Assembly: GCF_036711975.1 (NCBI RefSeq)
Contig: NC_091976.1
Span: 5,022,001-5,086,000, forward strand
Source: Onthophagus taurus
Taxonomy: Eukaryota > Arthropoda > Insecta > Coleoptera > Scarabaeidae
Direction of reading: 5' to 3'
DNA length: 64,000 nt
The position numbers and the translations under genes were made by a program. The notes beneath the pieces were generated by a model, which made no database searches, was not told the DNA's origin, and saw nothing but the letters and a program-made list of their open reading frames with translations. Position 1 is the stretch's first letter, and each line of letters opens with the position of its first letter. Shown piece after piece: positions 29,808-40,268 of the stretch.

Positions 29808-31410
29808 GAGAATTAAATCGGGTAACCGTTCACAGGATGGCATTTATGTGGTATTTAACTTCCTTGGAAGTTCTCTTGGATGTCTTTGTCACTTTCCTAG
29901 TGACAGCAGATGGTTGCAGGAGACTGGGTTTGTATCGGAAGAAGGTCACACGAACAGATATCTATTTTGAAAAAATCATTGACTAATAAAATTAACTCAT
30001 GACTTAAGTGGTTAAAGAAATGTTAAAAGCCTTACGACTTCTTTTTATGGGGATTATTTACACCAATAGTCTTATAGCAGGAAATGAACAAAATCAAAAA
30101 CCTTTAGAAAACTTAAATAAAAGAAAATGTTTTGAAGGAATTAGTCGTTAGACACTTTAAGCGAAGTTAACTCTCAATTTTTTTCCAGTCCCCAATTAGA
30201 TAGGGATTTATATGTTTAGTATTATGATCATAACAAGAGAACCTCTTAACCGATTTCGATGAACAATCGTTCATCGAAATTCATTCGAAAGCTTAAGCCT
30301 TGGACAATATGATAGTGGTTATGATTCAAAATCTCTATTGAATTTTACTAAAACGCCTAAACAATGCGACCGTACACGAAAATAACGGGTTATTTTTTTT
30401 AGTAGTCATAATTCCTGAACCATGTACTAAAATTTTTTATAAAAATGTTTCTAAACGTCTTAATAATGGTATAGAATACTAAAATATTAAAGCGAAATTT
30501 GAAGTACTTTCTATATGTATAATAGTCGCTTTTTCTAACGTTCATCATTTAATGAAGCGTTCTCTACCATTCTAGCTAGTAATACTAAAATCAAGTATGA
30601 TACCCAGAGTGCTAAGAAAAGCTTCAAGTTGACAATTTAACGGTTGCCTCCAAAACAACTATACTCCGGTTTGAAAATGGTCGAAATTTCTGTTTATATT
30701 GTCGAATAAATGGACGAACATCCAAATATTCATCAGGAACGATGCAACGAGTTTCTGTTTATAGTAGTTCGCAAAGCACGAGAGGAAAACTTGGCAATGA
30801 AAAGGTCACTTTATGAAGACACCGAAGGTCTTGGAATTTCAAACTAGCCAATAATTCATTGGAAATTGAAAGGAATTAGTTCTTAATCAACTCTTAAACA
30901 CGATACCTCAAAAAGTACTCCAATAATCATCCTATATTTTTTACAGATATAAGAAGTAACATCGTCTCTTATTTAAACTTAAAAATTTAAATGACTTATT
31001 TAAAAACCACTTTTTTATTGAATAATTTATCAACATTTTCTTTCAAAGAATGTTGTTAAACAATGTTATTTTTTTCTTCTTCCTCTTTCTCCTCTCCCCA
31101 TTGTACCTCACGATAGTTCTAGGAGTCATCTCCTGTTTCTAGTCATTCTGCCTATAGTGAATCTCCTCAGTGAATTCTTGATGTATGTAGTATATTTCTT
31201 CCTTCTGGTTTCACACCATTTTAGCTGTTTCTCCTCTACCTCCCATACTAGCTTAGTTCTTTTCTGATGCTCTTATTTCCTACTCTGCCAGAAGAGACAG
31301 AGTTGTATCGTCTATTTTTGATTTACGTCTAACATTGCCCAAGTTAATGATTATCGATATAATATATAGACTTATAGAGACCTATGAGTTATTATATAGA
31401 CTTAATGGTC
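29808..31410. other. Unassigned AT-rich region
   Basis: 29808-29990 may continue the minus-strand LINE beyond the Harbinger element, but no motif confirms it. 30000-31030 has only short broken frames. 31030-31400 is pyrimidine-rich. Apart from one hairpin (30253-30280) I see nothing that I can name. Confidence 0.4.
30253..30280. repeat. Perfect 12-bp hairpin
   Basis: ATTTCGATGAAC, loop AATC, then the exact complement GTTCATCGAAAT. It stands alone in non-coding DNA. Confidence 0.6.
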
Positions 31411-31414
31411 TATA

Positions 31415-31900
31415 ATTATATAGACTTCTGTTGATTTTCTTATTCTGTTGCGTATCTCTTGATATATCTTCTCATCATTACTAACCAGATACACGAATTT
31501 TTCTACTAGCTCTAGTCGTTGTCTATATCTACTTTAGATCTATGCTTTCTCTTGCTTCTTGTTTTATGTTTCTATGTTCTTCCTTCTCTCCTTTGTAACT
31601 TTCCATTTTGATTCCTTATATTTCCGTTATGCTTTGCATTGGTCCTGTTCAACTTCTCGACTACATTCCAGAACTATTGTTGGGTTTTCCCTACAATTTT
31701 CGCTCAACTTTCTTCCTAATTCTTCCGGATTTTCTAGTTTTATTCTTTTCACGGCTTCCGTTGCTTTCTGTCTCCTCCGTTTGTGTAGTTCTTGATTTGT
31801 GGCTATTGTTGTTCTCCTGAATCAATAATCTATCGGTTCTTCTTTGGTTTTTTCTGGTCGTAATTGTTTTTCTTCCACATACTTTGGTTGTTGTCCGTAT
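31415..31900 (-). pseudogene. LINE (RTE-like) thumb fragment
   Basis: The clear part, on the minus strand at about 31425-31530, reads RLELVEKFVYLVSND then EKIYQEIRNRIRKST, the FxYLGSxxTxD...EIxxRI block downstream of the YADD box. The pyrimidine-rich + strand from 31530 to 31900 is probably its further 5' part but is too decayed to align. Confidence 0.5.
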
Positions 31901-33125
31901 TTTCGGACGAAATCATAATATAAATCAATAAATCATCATAGAGTGTCATCCTTAGGACCCTTTACTCATGGTCAGCGTTGTGACCAAGCATTTTGATAAT
32001 ACAATGAGATTCAGGTAAAGCAGATTGATTTAGCTTTGATAAGACAATTAACATCGGTGGCAAAAAAAGTGTGATAGAAATAACTGAATCTGAACAATAG
32101 TTCCAGAAGATTGACGTTACTCAAGCTGTTTTGACAATTTGCCAGGAATAAAATTAGACCGGCTATTAGAGTCTAATATACTTCGTATTAAATTAAATTT
32201 GACATCATGATTTTTAATGCGCAAAATAGCAGTTAACAAAATAATACGTTTGAGAAGTTAATATTACTTCAAAGAATGAAATTGAGAATTTTTATTTTCT
32301 ATTCATGTATATATACGATCATTCTACAAATATAATCGTATTATTTAACTTATCTTCGATTAGATTACATTGAAATTAACGCTACTGTTTACCTTTGTAA
32401 ACTTATCCATTATGTTGTAGTGTTTAATAAAGATTTGATTATATTTTATTGGACTGATCCCCAGACGGAAGAGGAGCAGTCCCGGTGACCGAGAGAGAGC
32501 AATATTGGTTTATCTGATTACGACGTTCAGGACGGGCAAACATGATTTAATTCCTCTCTCCGAGAATTCGGGCAAATTGAATTAAATCGTACCAGAGGCA
32601 TAAACAGATTTGTTCGATTCCGTTTTCACGTTCAAATCCTTCTCTAATAATATCACAAAGAAGAAATTCTAATCGAATTAACCCTTTAATAATACACTTC
32701 AAAAATAAATTAATCTTTATTTATATATATAAGAAATCCTTAAATTAATAATGAAACATTCAGATGTTTGTATATAAATAAATGTGTATAATTTTATTTG
32801 TGTGCCTTTATTTTAGATTGAGCAAATAACAACAAAATAGGTATTTGAAAGTTATTAGGTGATTCTGATGACGATGACAATGCTCCTTCAGATAGTGACG
32901 ACGAGGATTGGTTTCGTATAGAAAACAGAGCAGTTGATGCCTATAATAACGAAGAAAATGATGATAAAACCGGAAACTAGCGACGTAAAATTGAAAAAGA
33001 TGCAGAAGAATTTGAAACATTATATGTTTGAAACAAATGAAGTGTTTCATATTTTCGTATTTTTCTCGATATTTATGCATCTGAGAGCAAAAGTGCAAAA
33101 GAGCAATGTTGTTACCCAATCCTTT
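31901..33125. other. Unassigned region with an acidic coding-like scrap
   Basis: 32863-32980 (+) gives DSDDDDNAPSDSDDEDWF, an acidic run like the N-termini of piggyBac-type transposases, but nothing else supports that family. 32400-32690 contains AATAAAG and a GGACTGATCCCC stretch that could be an LTR end. No firm call. Confidence 0.35.
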
Positions 33126-33620
33126 CGAACAAGTCATCAGGAATAGATGAAATATTCTCGGAACTGATACCTAAAGTATAGGAGGAAGAAGCTATCCCCG
33201 AAGATTAGAAAAAAAACATTATATGCCCTATCCATAAGTATTTGTATTAAAACAAATACTATATATAAAAATATTATAAAAATACTATAAAACCCTGATA
33301 TTGATATACAGCGTTTTCGTAGATATCAAACAGGCTTCTGACTCGATCGATAGATTCTGCATCGGATACTGATCGAACTGGGGATACCGCATGAATTATT
33401 CAGAATGATAGAAGCAGTAATGGAAACCACAGTGGTAGCGATGTCAGTGAATCCAAAACCAACTGACATACATATATGTTTAATACCTCGAACGGCTTGA
33501 AATAAGGAGATGGGCCTATCCTTTTCAATCTGGTTCTAGAATACATAGTAAGACAAATAAACGTCTGAAAAGAAAACCTACTCAATAAAGAAGAAGAAAA
33601 GTGTCCAAGCAAGTCATCGA
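33126..33620 (+). pseudogene. RTE-like LINE reverse transcriptase fragment
   Basis: NKSSGIDEIFSELIPKV (33131-33181) and KKNIICPIHK (33209-33238) are the blocks before the palm. IELGIPHELFRMIEAVMETT (33372-33431) is the palm helix after FKQAFDSI, and GLSFSIWF / LEYIVRQIN is the region after GVRQGDxLSP. Broken by stops and about 60 bases of AT-rich insertion at 33240-33300. Confidence 0.6.
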
Positions 33621-33699
33621 TTAACTTTCAGAATGATAGACGACAAAATGTGTTATACACTTACAGAAGTTGTACAGTAACAGTATACAATATACAGCA

Positions 33700-34450
33700 A
33701 ACAAATGAAGATGTACTTCATCGCTCACTAATAAATTGAGATTCATATATACCTAGTACTTCGCCTGGGATGCTCAGTGGGTGGATTGAGTGGCTCACTG
33801 GGTATCACCCCCAAGTCCCAATTAAATATTGACTAACAGTACTGAAAGAAACGCCTCAAATGATGAACGGATTACTGAATGAAATATGACGGAAACTGCT
33901 ATGATAAAAGAACAATGAGAGAAAAAGCTAGCCTGTTGGATTATAACCTATTGGAACGGAAAGAATCAGGAAATGATAATGGCAATGAGAAATAACACAG
34001 AAATAAACCATCGGAACGTCCTGTTGAAGTTATCAGATCCCATAGCGGGCGTCTCCTCAGGTGGCGAATAGGAGAATGCCTTCCAGATATGGATGGTACT
34101 GGGGATATTAGATACCCAGGGCTGGCTAAACCTGATAGTCATTTGTCCATGAGAAGACATCTCAAAGAGCGGACGTATCAGACATGATTAAAGGCATATG
34201 AATGCAGAAGGCAAGGAGAAACCGCTCGAAAATGGAACATAAAAATAATAACATACTAAAAATTTATAAAAATGAACACGAGGTTCTTATTTGAAGCCGC
34301 TAAAAGCTCACAATATTTGCAAAGAAATGAAGAGAATGAACATAAACATTCTTAGTGTGAGCGAAATCAGATGGTCCGGAACAAGCCAGACAATGATGAT
34401 TGTGATGACCCTCAATACTATAATGGTGCAATAACAATGAACAATAATAA
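33700..34450 (+). pseudogene. RTE-like LINE 5' region and endonuclease start
   Basis: 34020-34200 resembles a LINE 5' leader (CTCCTCAGGTGGCGAATAGG). At 34328-34440 ATG-led codons give MKRMNINILSVSEIRWSGTS, the N-terminal endonuclease block (usually M...xxIDILGLSEVRWxG). The rest of ORF2 is absent; the order with respect to 33126-33620 shows that this is a separate or rearranged copy. Confidence 0.6.
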
Positions 34451-34603
34451 ACACATATTATTCAAATCTATGGTTCCACAGTAGAAAACCGCGAAAATGA
34501 AATAAATCAAATCAAACTAAGTATGTATCTATTTTCCTTTCACTTTTTCTTACTTGTTCACGACTTCCCAACATTTTCACAAATATTCGGAGCAATATTC
34601 CAT

Positions 34604-34978
34604 TTAGAATTTCAAATTTAGCACCATATTTCTCTTCTTTATTTTCTGTTTTTTATAGTATTCTTTTAACATGTAGTCCTCTTCCTGTAAGAACCTCAGG
34701 TTTACAGAGTTCAACTTTGTTTTATTATTATAATCAGTTCGGCTTGAGTATTTTTCAATTTCTTTCTTAGTATTTAAGTCAGCTACTACTACAGTAGGCG
34801 AATATATCTGAAGCTTAATATTTTCAAGACATAATAAATTTACCACGTCCCAAATATTATGCCTTGGCCGCAAGCGACCTCGGTTATGATTATACATATA
34901 TACCAATACTACGAAGGATTCGCTTTGATAAGTGTAATATACACTATGTATATGAAGTAAGGAATCAAATCGATACAA
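34604..34978 (-). CDS. Uncharacterised 124-aa open frame
   Basis: An uninterrupted frame starting MYRFDSLLHIHSVYYTYQSE, with a Tyr-rich N-terminus, a middle DVVNLLCLENIKLQIYSPTV and a Lys-rich end. There is no signal peptide, membrane span or family motif that I can name. The composition is balanced enough to be coding, but it lies amid transposon debris and has no evident splice partners. It could be a fragment of a mobile-element protein or chance. Confidence 0.25.
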   Translation of the reverse strand: MYRFDSLLHIHSVYYTYQSESFVVLVYMYNHNRGRLRPRHNIWDVVNLLCLENIKLQIYSPTVVVADLNTKKEIEKYSSRTDYNNKTKLNSVNLRFLQEEDYMLKEYYKKQKIKKRNMVLNLKF

Positions 34979-35101
34979 ATTCGGGGTATATTCTTCCAGA
35001 AAAAAGGCGTCGACTATAAGTTATTTTTGAACGTGCTTTTTTTTGAGATATATGGATGCTACGAAAAATTCTGAATATATTTCATGTAGCACACCCTATG
35101 T
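34979..35101. other. Short spacer before the hAT element
   Basis: AT-rich, ending at the hAT terminal sequence CAGGGTTTCTTAA at 35102; the preceding eight bases ACCCTATG(T) are the expected place for the target duplication. Confidence 0.35.
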
Positions 35102-36640
35102 CAGGGTTTCTTAATTTGTGGGGCGTAACTCTATGTGAGGGGCGTCAAACCACATCAAAATGAAAAAGAATAATTACTAATAAAAAAAATTTAATTCACA
35201 GAAAGAAAAGCAAAATGATATTCCTTCTGACATTACAAAAAATTAAGGTACACGTTTAAACTAATATACTATTTAATTATTATAAATACGATAGTATCAG
35301 TAGGTACTGCCAAATGCAAAATGAAACTAATAATAAACTCATCAGTACTAAATTAAAAGTAGCTTTAATAATTATTAGTGACTCTCTTGGGCCTGTCTCG
35401 CACAGCAAAGTTTTTCAAAAGAAAGTTTTATATTACAAATAGCCACTCTCAGTTCTTTGTCTATATTCAGTCGAGAACTATATTTTGTCTTTAAAGCAGC
35501 TACTACAAAAAATCCAGCTTTGCAAAGGTAGGATGTTGAAAATGGCAATAATATACGAAATGTTTTCAATGGAAAAAAGGTAAAAAGGGAGATTTATTAC
35601 TAAATTCTCTCTTGATTTTGCCGCTTGCAGTAAAGTCTATGAAGAATCCTTCTTCTGCAGTTGAGAGACCTTCGGGAGTAGTCGAAATGGATTCCTAACC
35701 CACTCGTAACTTACCACCAATTTGTCGTCAACAAGAAAATACTCTTTAAAATCCTGTGCCAACATGGCTAAACAACTTTCTATTGTTACAAAAACAACTT
35801 TCACATACACTCATTCACATTTGCAATCATTTCTAGTTTTTTTTGTTTCACATTTCTGCTCCAGAGCTCCAACTTTCTACAAAAAACACTAACTTTATCA
35901 CTGCTATCCAACATATGTGTGTTTGCTTCTTGGAGTTGTAGATTCAGGGTATTTAATTTCTCGAACACGTCGACCAAGTAACTCCATTTAATCACAAACA
36001 AAGCATCTCCAAACTTTTCTTCTTCCGGGCGGTGTTCCTCTTCTAGAAAAGTGGGAATTTCCTCTTTTAACTCATAAACTCATTGTAGAAATTTCCCACG
36101 CGATAACCATCAGGCCTCACAATAAAATAGCAACGTCGAATGTTCTGCATCCATATCTTTGCAAAGTGCATTAAAGATTCTTCATTTAAGGGGTCTCATT
36201 TCTATATAATTTTCTACAGTTACAACCGTCGTTAACACAATGTTGAGACCAGGACTCATTTCCTTGGAAGCCAGAGTCTCTCTGTGGATCATGCAATGGG
36301 TCCAGACACGTTGCGGAGATTTTTGTTTCACAAGTACTTGTACACATTGGAATCTTCCTGACATTGTAGGAGCACCATTGGTGCATATTCCAACGCAATT
36401 CTTCCACTCTATGTTTGCCTCATTAATAAAATCATTTAAAACTACATTACAAACAGCACTAAGTCGTAGATCTTTCCATAAATTTTCATGTGTGTATTTA
36501 TTTCTGTTTTAAAGTCAATCTTGTATGTAACAAGTATGTAACAGTTCATTCAAAGGTCAGAAAACAAGCCCAATGTTTTCATGAACGTTAATATAGAACA
36601 GAAAGGTATGTTCCTTATATCAGAAATTTGGGGCTATGGT
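35102..36640 (-). pseudogene. hAT transposon relic of the ZBED/SCAND3 (Buster-like) type
   Basis: Left end CAGGGTTTCTTAATTTGTGG. Reading down the minus strand: VGICTNGAPTMSGRFQCVQV (about 36401-36342), then HCMIHRETLASKEMSPGLNI (about 36311-36252), then AEHSTLLFY (36153 region), WLSRGKFLQ, YLVDVFEKLNTLNLQLQ and LELWSRNVKQKKLEM (35980-35840), and finally the dimerisation block FSTSYLCKAGFFVVAALKTK (35540-35481) and RVAICNIKLSFEKLC. This order matches vertebrate and insect ZBED-hAT proteins. The BED finger and right terminus are missing, and stops are present. Confidence 0.75.
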
Positions 36641-36649
36641 ACTCCAAAA

Positions 36650-37262
36650 GTGGATTCTCTTAAGTACGCGGTATGTATTCGCCAGTTTCATGTAGAACAT
36701 ATGCTTACGTAACCAACAGTGTCCGGTCAGGAAGAGGCTTTTTGATTTTCCTAGAAACTGAGTAGATCTCTTCCGGTCAGATTAGAGCAGAGTTTTCTTT
36801 GCAAAGACACCTACTGATGTCTCATCCATCTCCCATCCATCGCAAAAAGCTCGATGGGAGATGGAATTTATAAGCTTTGATGCCCGTTTTGCTAACCTGT
36901 TCGCATGATCATGTCCCTTAATTGCGATGTGTGCTTTTCACCACTTTATCGTGACGTTGTTGTATACGTTTGCCTCCTCGAGTGATTTCCGACAGGACTT
37001 CACCAACGATGATGTAGTTCGGTGCCTACCAACCGCCAGCATAGCCTGTCTGCTATCAGTGCAGACTACAACGTTTCTACCGATTTTTTTTTAGAATCAA
37101 TGATCACATTGGCTGCTAAGTTTATAGCAGTTATTTCGGCTTGAACAGTCGTGCAATACGACCCTAGCGAAGTGGAAAGATGCTGCTAGCGATCGTGGGA
37201 GAAAATTCCCGTTCCGAAGCCTCCAGCCTACTTTAATGCATCAGTGTAAATGGTCAGCATTT
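36650..37262 (-). pseudogene. LINE RNase H domain fragment
   Basis: On the minus strand: LTIYTDALK (first Asp), VQAEITAINLAANVI (Glu), VVVCTDSRQAMLAVGRHRTT (Asp), then IKGHDHANRLAKRA (the GNExADxLA motif with the last Asp replaced by Ala or Asn) and a C-terminal LTGHCWLRKHMFYM block. This is the RNase H and tail of an I/R1/Jockey-type LINE, in broken frames. It is a different family from the LINE at 38171-39597. Confidence 0.65.
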
Positions 37263-37399
37263 TGCCCGTTAATCTTTTGTCCATTTTTGCTTTTTGTCTT
37301 TTTTATGCAAATGGTTATTCCTTAGCCTATTCTAAGAATATTTTGTTCTACGATAATTTAGGAAAAACCTCTTTGTTTCGAAGATACAGGGCGAACAAA

Positions 37400-38170
37400 A
37401 TTTGCGACCGTATCAACATTTTATTATCAAAAAGTACATGTAAAGTTAGTCAATCTACAATAAATGTTCGAAATGACTTCCTCCAGCTTGAATACAAGCA
37501 TTCAATCCTGTCGTCATTGACTGCTGAACTCTTTCAAACACACCAGGGTCGTTTTCCCGATTTCGCAAATCGTCCAAATTCTCCACTGGAATAGCGTAAA
37601 CTAATGACTTCAGAGATCCCCAGAAAAAATAATCCGGAATCCAGCGATTTCCGTGTGTTGCTGTTTAAAAATTACGAGCAATCAAACTGAAATGTGGTGG
37701 TGCACCATCGTGCATAAATTACATTGCAATACTTGTCGCGTATGTCGCCTCCAAAAACTCAGGCAGCGTTTCTGCCAAAAAGTTGCGATACATCACGCCA
37801 ATAAGTCTTCCTGGTGGAAATACCGGTCCAATTAGATAATCATACACAATTCCAATTTCATATTCAAGGAGAATTGATGTTGAAAATGATATTCGCATAC
37901 CTCATGCGGATTTTCATCTGCCCATACATGATTTAGTGCTTGAACACGTTGAATGTGGTATGGATACAACAAATTGTCCTTAAGAATTTTCCAAACTGTC
38001 CAATGACTTACATTCAAAGTATTTGCATCTTCGCGTAGAATTGCTAGGATCTTCCTCGATCGTGCCCAGTACATTCTGTTCCAATTGTACCGTTCTTGCA
38101 GTCATTGATCTTCCTGGCCTTCCAGGAAGGACTTCGTTTTAATGAGCCTATTTCACGAAGACGTCGATGA
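37400..38170 (-). pseudogene. mariner-like transposase, left part
   Basis: Reading down from 38090: VLGTIEEDPSNSTRRCKYFE-like N-terminal linker, NVSHWTVWKILKDNLLYPYH, IQRVQAL, then a deletion of about 110 bp, HVWADENPHEVCEYHFQHQF, IGIVYDYLIGPVFPPGR (about 37840-37790), and ATYATSIAM with FMHDGAPPHFSLIARNF (about 37735-37665; the second catalytic Asp). The remainder to 37400 (SLDSGLFFLGISEVISL, RFAKSGKRPW) is in other frames. Multiple stops. Confidence 0.65.
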
Positions 38171-39597
38171 AAATAAAATAAAATCGAAATAGTTCCTTTC
38201 ACTTGGAGAAGAAAGCTACAAATAAAAGCACCCTCCATTGAAAGCAGAACTATCAACCTTAAAATAGAAGTTGGCAAACCAGATCTGCCGCAGGCTCCTA
38301 GGAAGAAACTGGGGTCTCAAACCACGAATGGTTTGATGGCCAAAAACAAAACATAAGACAGTACAACAACAGCTGGCACAAATCCAGCGGTTAGCATATC
38401 TTAACATAACGGGTGGAATGAGATCCTGCCCGCCGGCTGCTTTTGAAGCTCTACTCGGTCTCACACCGCTCCATTTATATATACAAAAGGATTCAGCCTC
38501 AAGTCCCTTATCACTGAAAACAGTTTCTTCACTCAAGTTGATGCAGGGTAACCTCAGAGCACACCTTGAAATCCTCAAAGACCCATGTCTAAATCACCTG
38601 ATTGAAATTAAAACGGACCTTATACCGACAAAATACAATTTTAACTACCGAATAAGGTCATATTTAGAAGCAGAGATGATTGGGCTCAACTAAAAGGAGG
38701 AGCCCTAGCCTGGTACACCGATGCTTCAAAGACAGTTAGAGCCGGAATAGGCATGGGCATCAGTGGACCAAATAGCCACATCAAACTGCCTTTCAGCTCG
38801 GACATAACAATTTTCCAAACAGAAGCTCTTGCTATAAACTTTTGCACCGCTTTGAACCTACAGTAGGGACAGAAAGGTACTTCCCTAAACATTTTCACAG
38901 ACAGTCGAGCCGCCTTAAAGGCAATTCAGGCCTACACGTGTGACTCCGCACTGATCAGAGAGTGTACCAGCAACCTGAGAGAACTCGATAGGGGCAATGA
39001 TGTTACCCTATGGTGGGTTTCAGATCACAGCAACATTGAGGGCAATGAGAAGGCGGACAAGCTGGCCAAAGAGGCAGCGAACACGCCCTTCATTGGACCC
39101 CAACCTGGTTGTGGACTATAAAAAAGCCACCTAAAACAAATAATCAACAATTGGGAGGTCTCAAAGGCAGCCTTACGCTGGAAAGAACTTCCAGGTCACA
39201 GACAAGCGAAGAGTATGATGTTTTATGCCTCAGCAAAGGGGATCTAAGAACGCTCTCGGGTTACCTGACCGGCCATGCGCCCCTAAAATACCACCTCTTC
39301 CACATTGGAGAAGCTGAGGATGAAACTTGTCGACTATGCAACGACGAGTCAGAAACTGCTGAACATATACTGTACAATTGCGTCGTCAAAGGCCGTCTAA
39401 GACACAACATTTTTGGTAAAACTCCCTTGTCACCTACCGACATAAAGGTTCAAGACCTCAGGACAATCCTAAGGTTCATCAAGGCCTACATTTGCCCTAA
39501 ACCTTTGGAGGGCTAAAGTTACAATAGATCTTATAGGTCGCGGTAACGAGAAGGGCCGCTCCCCTCAGCCCGGCAGCAATAATAATAATAATAATAA
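38171..39597 (+). mobile_element. RNase H-bearing LINE, 5'-truncated, with (AAT)n tail
   Basis: RNase H is complete in outline: GALAWYTDASKTVRAGIGMG (about 38700-38758; first Asp), IFQTEALAINFCTALN (Glu), IFTDSRAALKAIQAY (Asp), and NIEGNEKADKLAKEA (39031-39075; last Asp). A C-terminal open frame (39109-39516) ends in a zinc-knuckle-like CRLCNDESETAEHILYNC. The 3' end is an (AAT)n tract at 39578-39597. The RT thumb at 38215-38660 is in broken frames. It is the same family as the fragment at 11745-12090. Confidence 0.75.
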
Positions 39598-40268
39598 CCC
39601 AAACATTCAAGGAGAATTGATGTTGAAAATGATATTCGTATACCTCATGCGGATTTGCATCTGACCACACATGATTATTACGAAAATTCCTTATTGTATT
39701 TCTGGAGAAACTGGCTTCATTGGTAAAAAGAATCTGTGTCAGGAATAGAGGGATGCGTACTGTTTGCAATATCCATTGACATAATGCAATACGTGGAGGA
39801 AAATCAGTAGGTAGTAGTGCTTGAACACGTTGAATGTGGTATGAATGCAACAAATTGTCCTTAAGAATTTTCCAAACTGTCCAATGACTTACATTCAAAA
39901 TATTTGCATCTTCGCGTAGAATTGCTAGGATCTTCCGCGATCATGCCCAGCACATTCTCTTCCAATTGTACCGTTCTTGCAGTCATTGATCTTCCTGGCC
40001 CTACACTTCGTTTTAATGAGCCTGTTTCACGAAGACGTCGATGAATGTTTTCGAAGATTTTTGAATTGCCATCAGAAGTCCATACATGAAATGCATGTCA
40101 GTCATCTCGGCGTTCGTATAAATCATAATAGAGTACTACACTAACTGTTAAAGACACGTCAAACAGCCAATCTAAACAAATGCGAGCGATGAAATGTATT
40201 TAGGTACTTGATAAATTCCCCTGTATCCCTGTATCTTCGAAACAAAGGGGTTTTTCAAAAATCCTGTA
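39598..40268 (-). pseudogene. mariner-like transposase, right part
   Basis: One long minus-strand frame: NVSHWTVWKILKDNLLHSYH, IQRVQALLPTDFPPRIALCQ, then LFTNEASFSRNTIRNFRNNH (the first catalytic residue is Asn in place of Asp), HVWSDANPHEVYEYHFQHQF and SLNVWVI, where it runs into the LINE tail. The N-terminal helix-turn-helix lies at about 39960-40050 and the terminal repeat at 40220-40268. Confidence 0.65.

Larger units (their letters stand above)
37350..40268 (-). mobile_element. mariner-like (IS630/DDE_3) element split by a LINE, with internal duplication
   Basis: Left end near 37350-37390 and right end near 40220-40268 share an inverted GAAAAACC(T/C)CTTTG and TTTCGAAGATACAGGG. The transposase C-terminus is on the left side and its N-terminus on the right; the middle part occurs twice, at 37862-38170 and 39598-40045, on either side of a LINE. 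The exact outer ends and target duplication are uncertain. Confidence 0.65.

Noticed and set aside
32863-32980. Acidic stretch as a piggyBac N-terminus
   Set aside because: Only low-complexity acidity is shared; no DDD core, TTAA or terminal repeats nearby.
37250-37594. A 114-aa + strand frame with a signal-peptide-like start
   Set aside because: It overlaps the end of a LINE RNase H and the minus-strand mariner-like transposase; the hydrophobic start is the reverse of transposon sequence.
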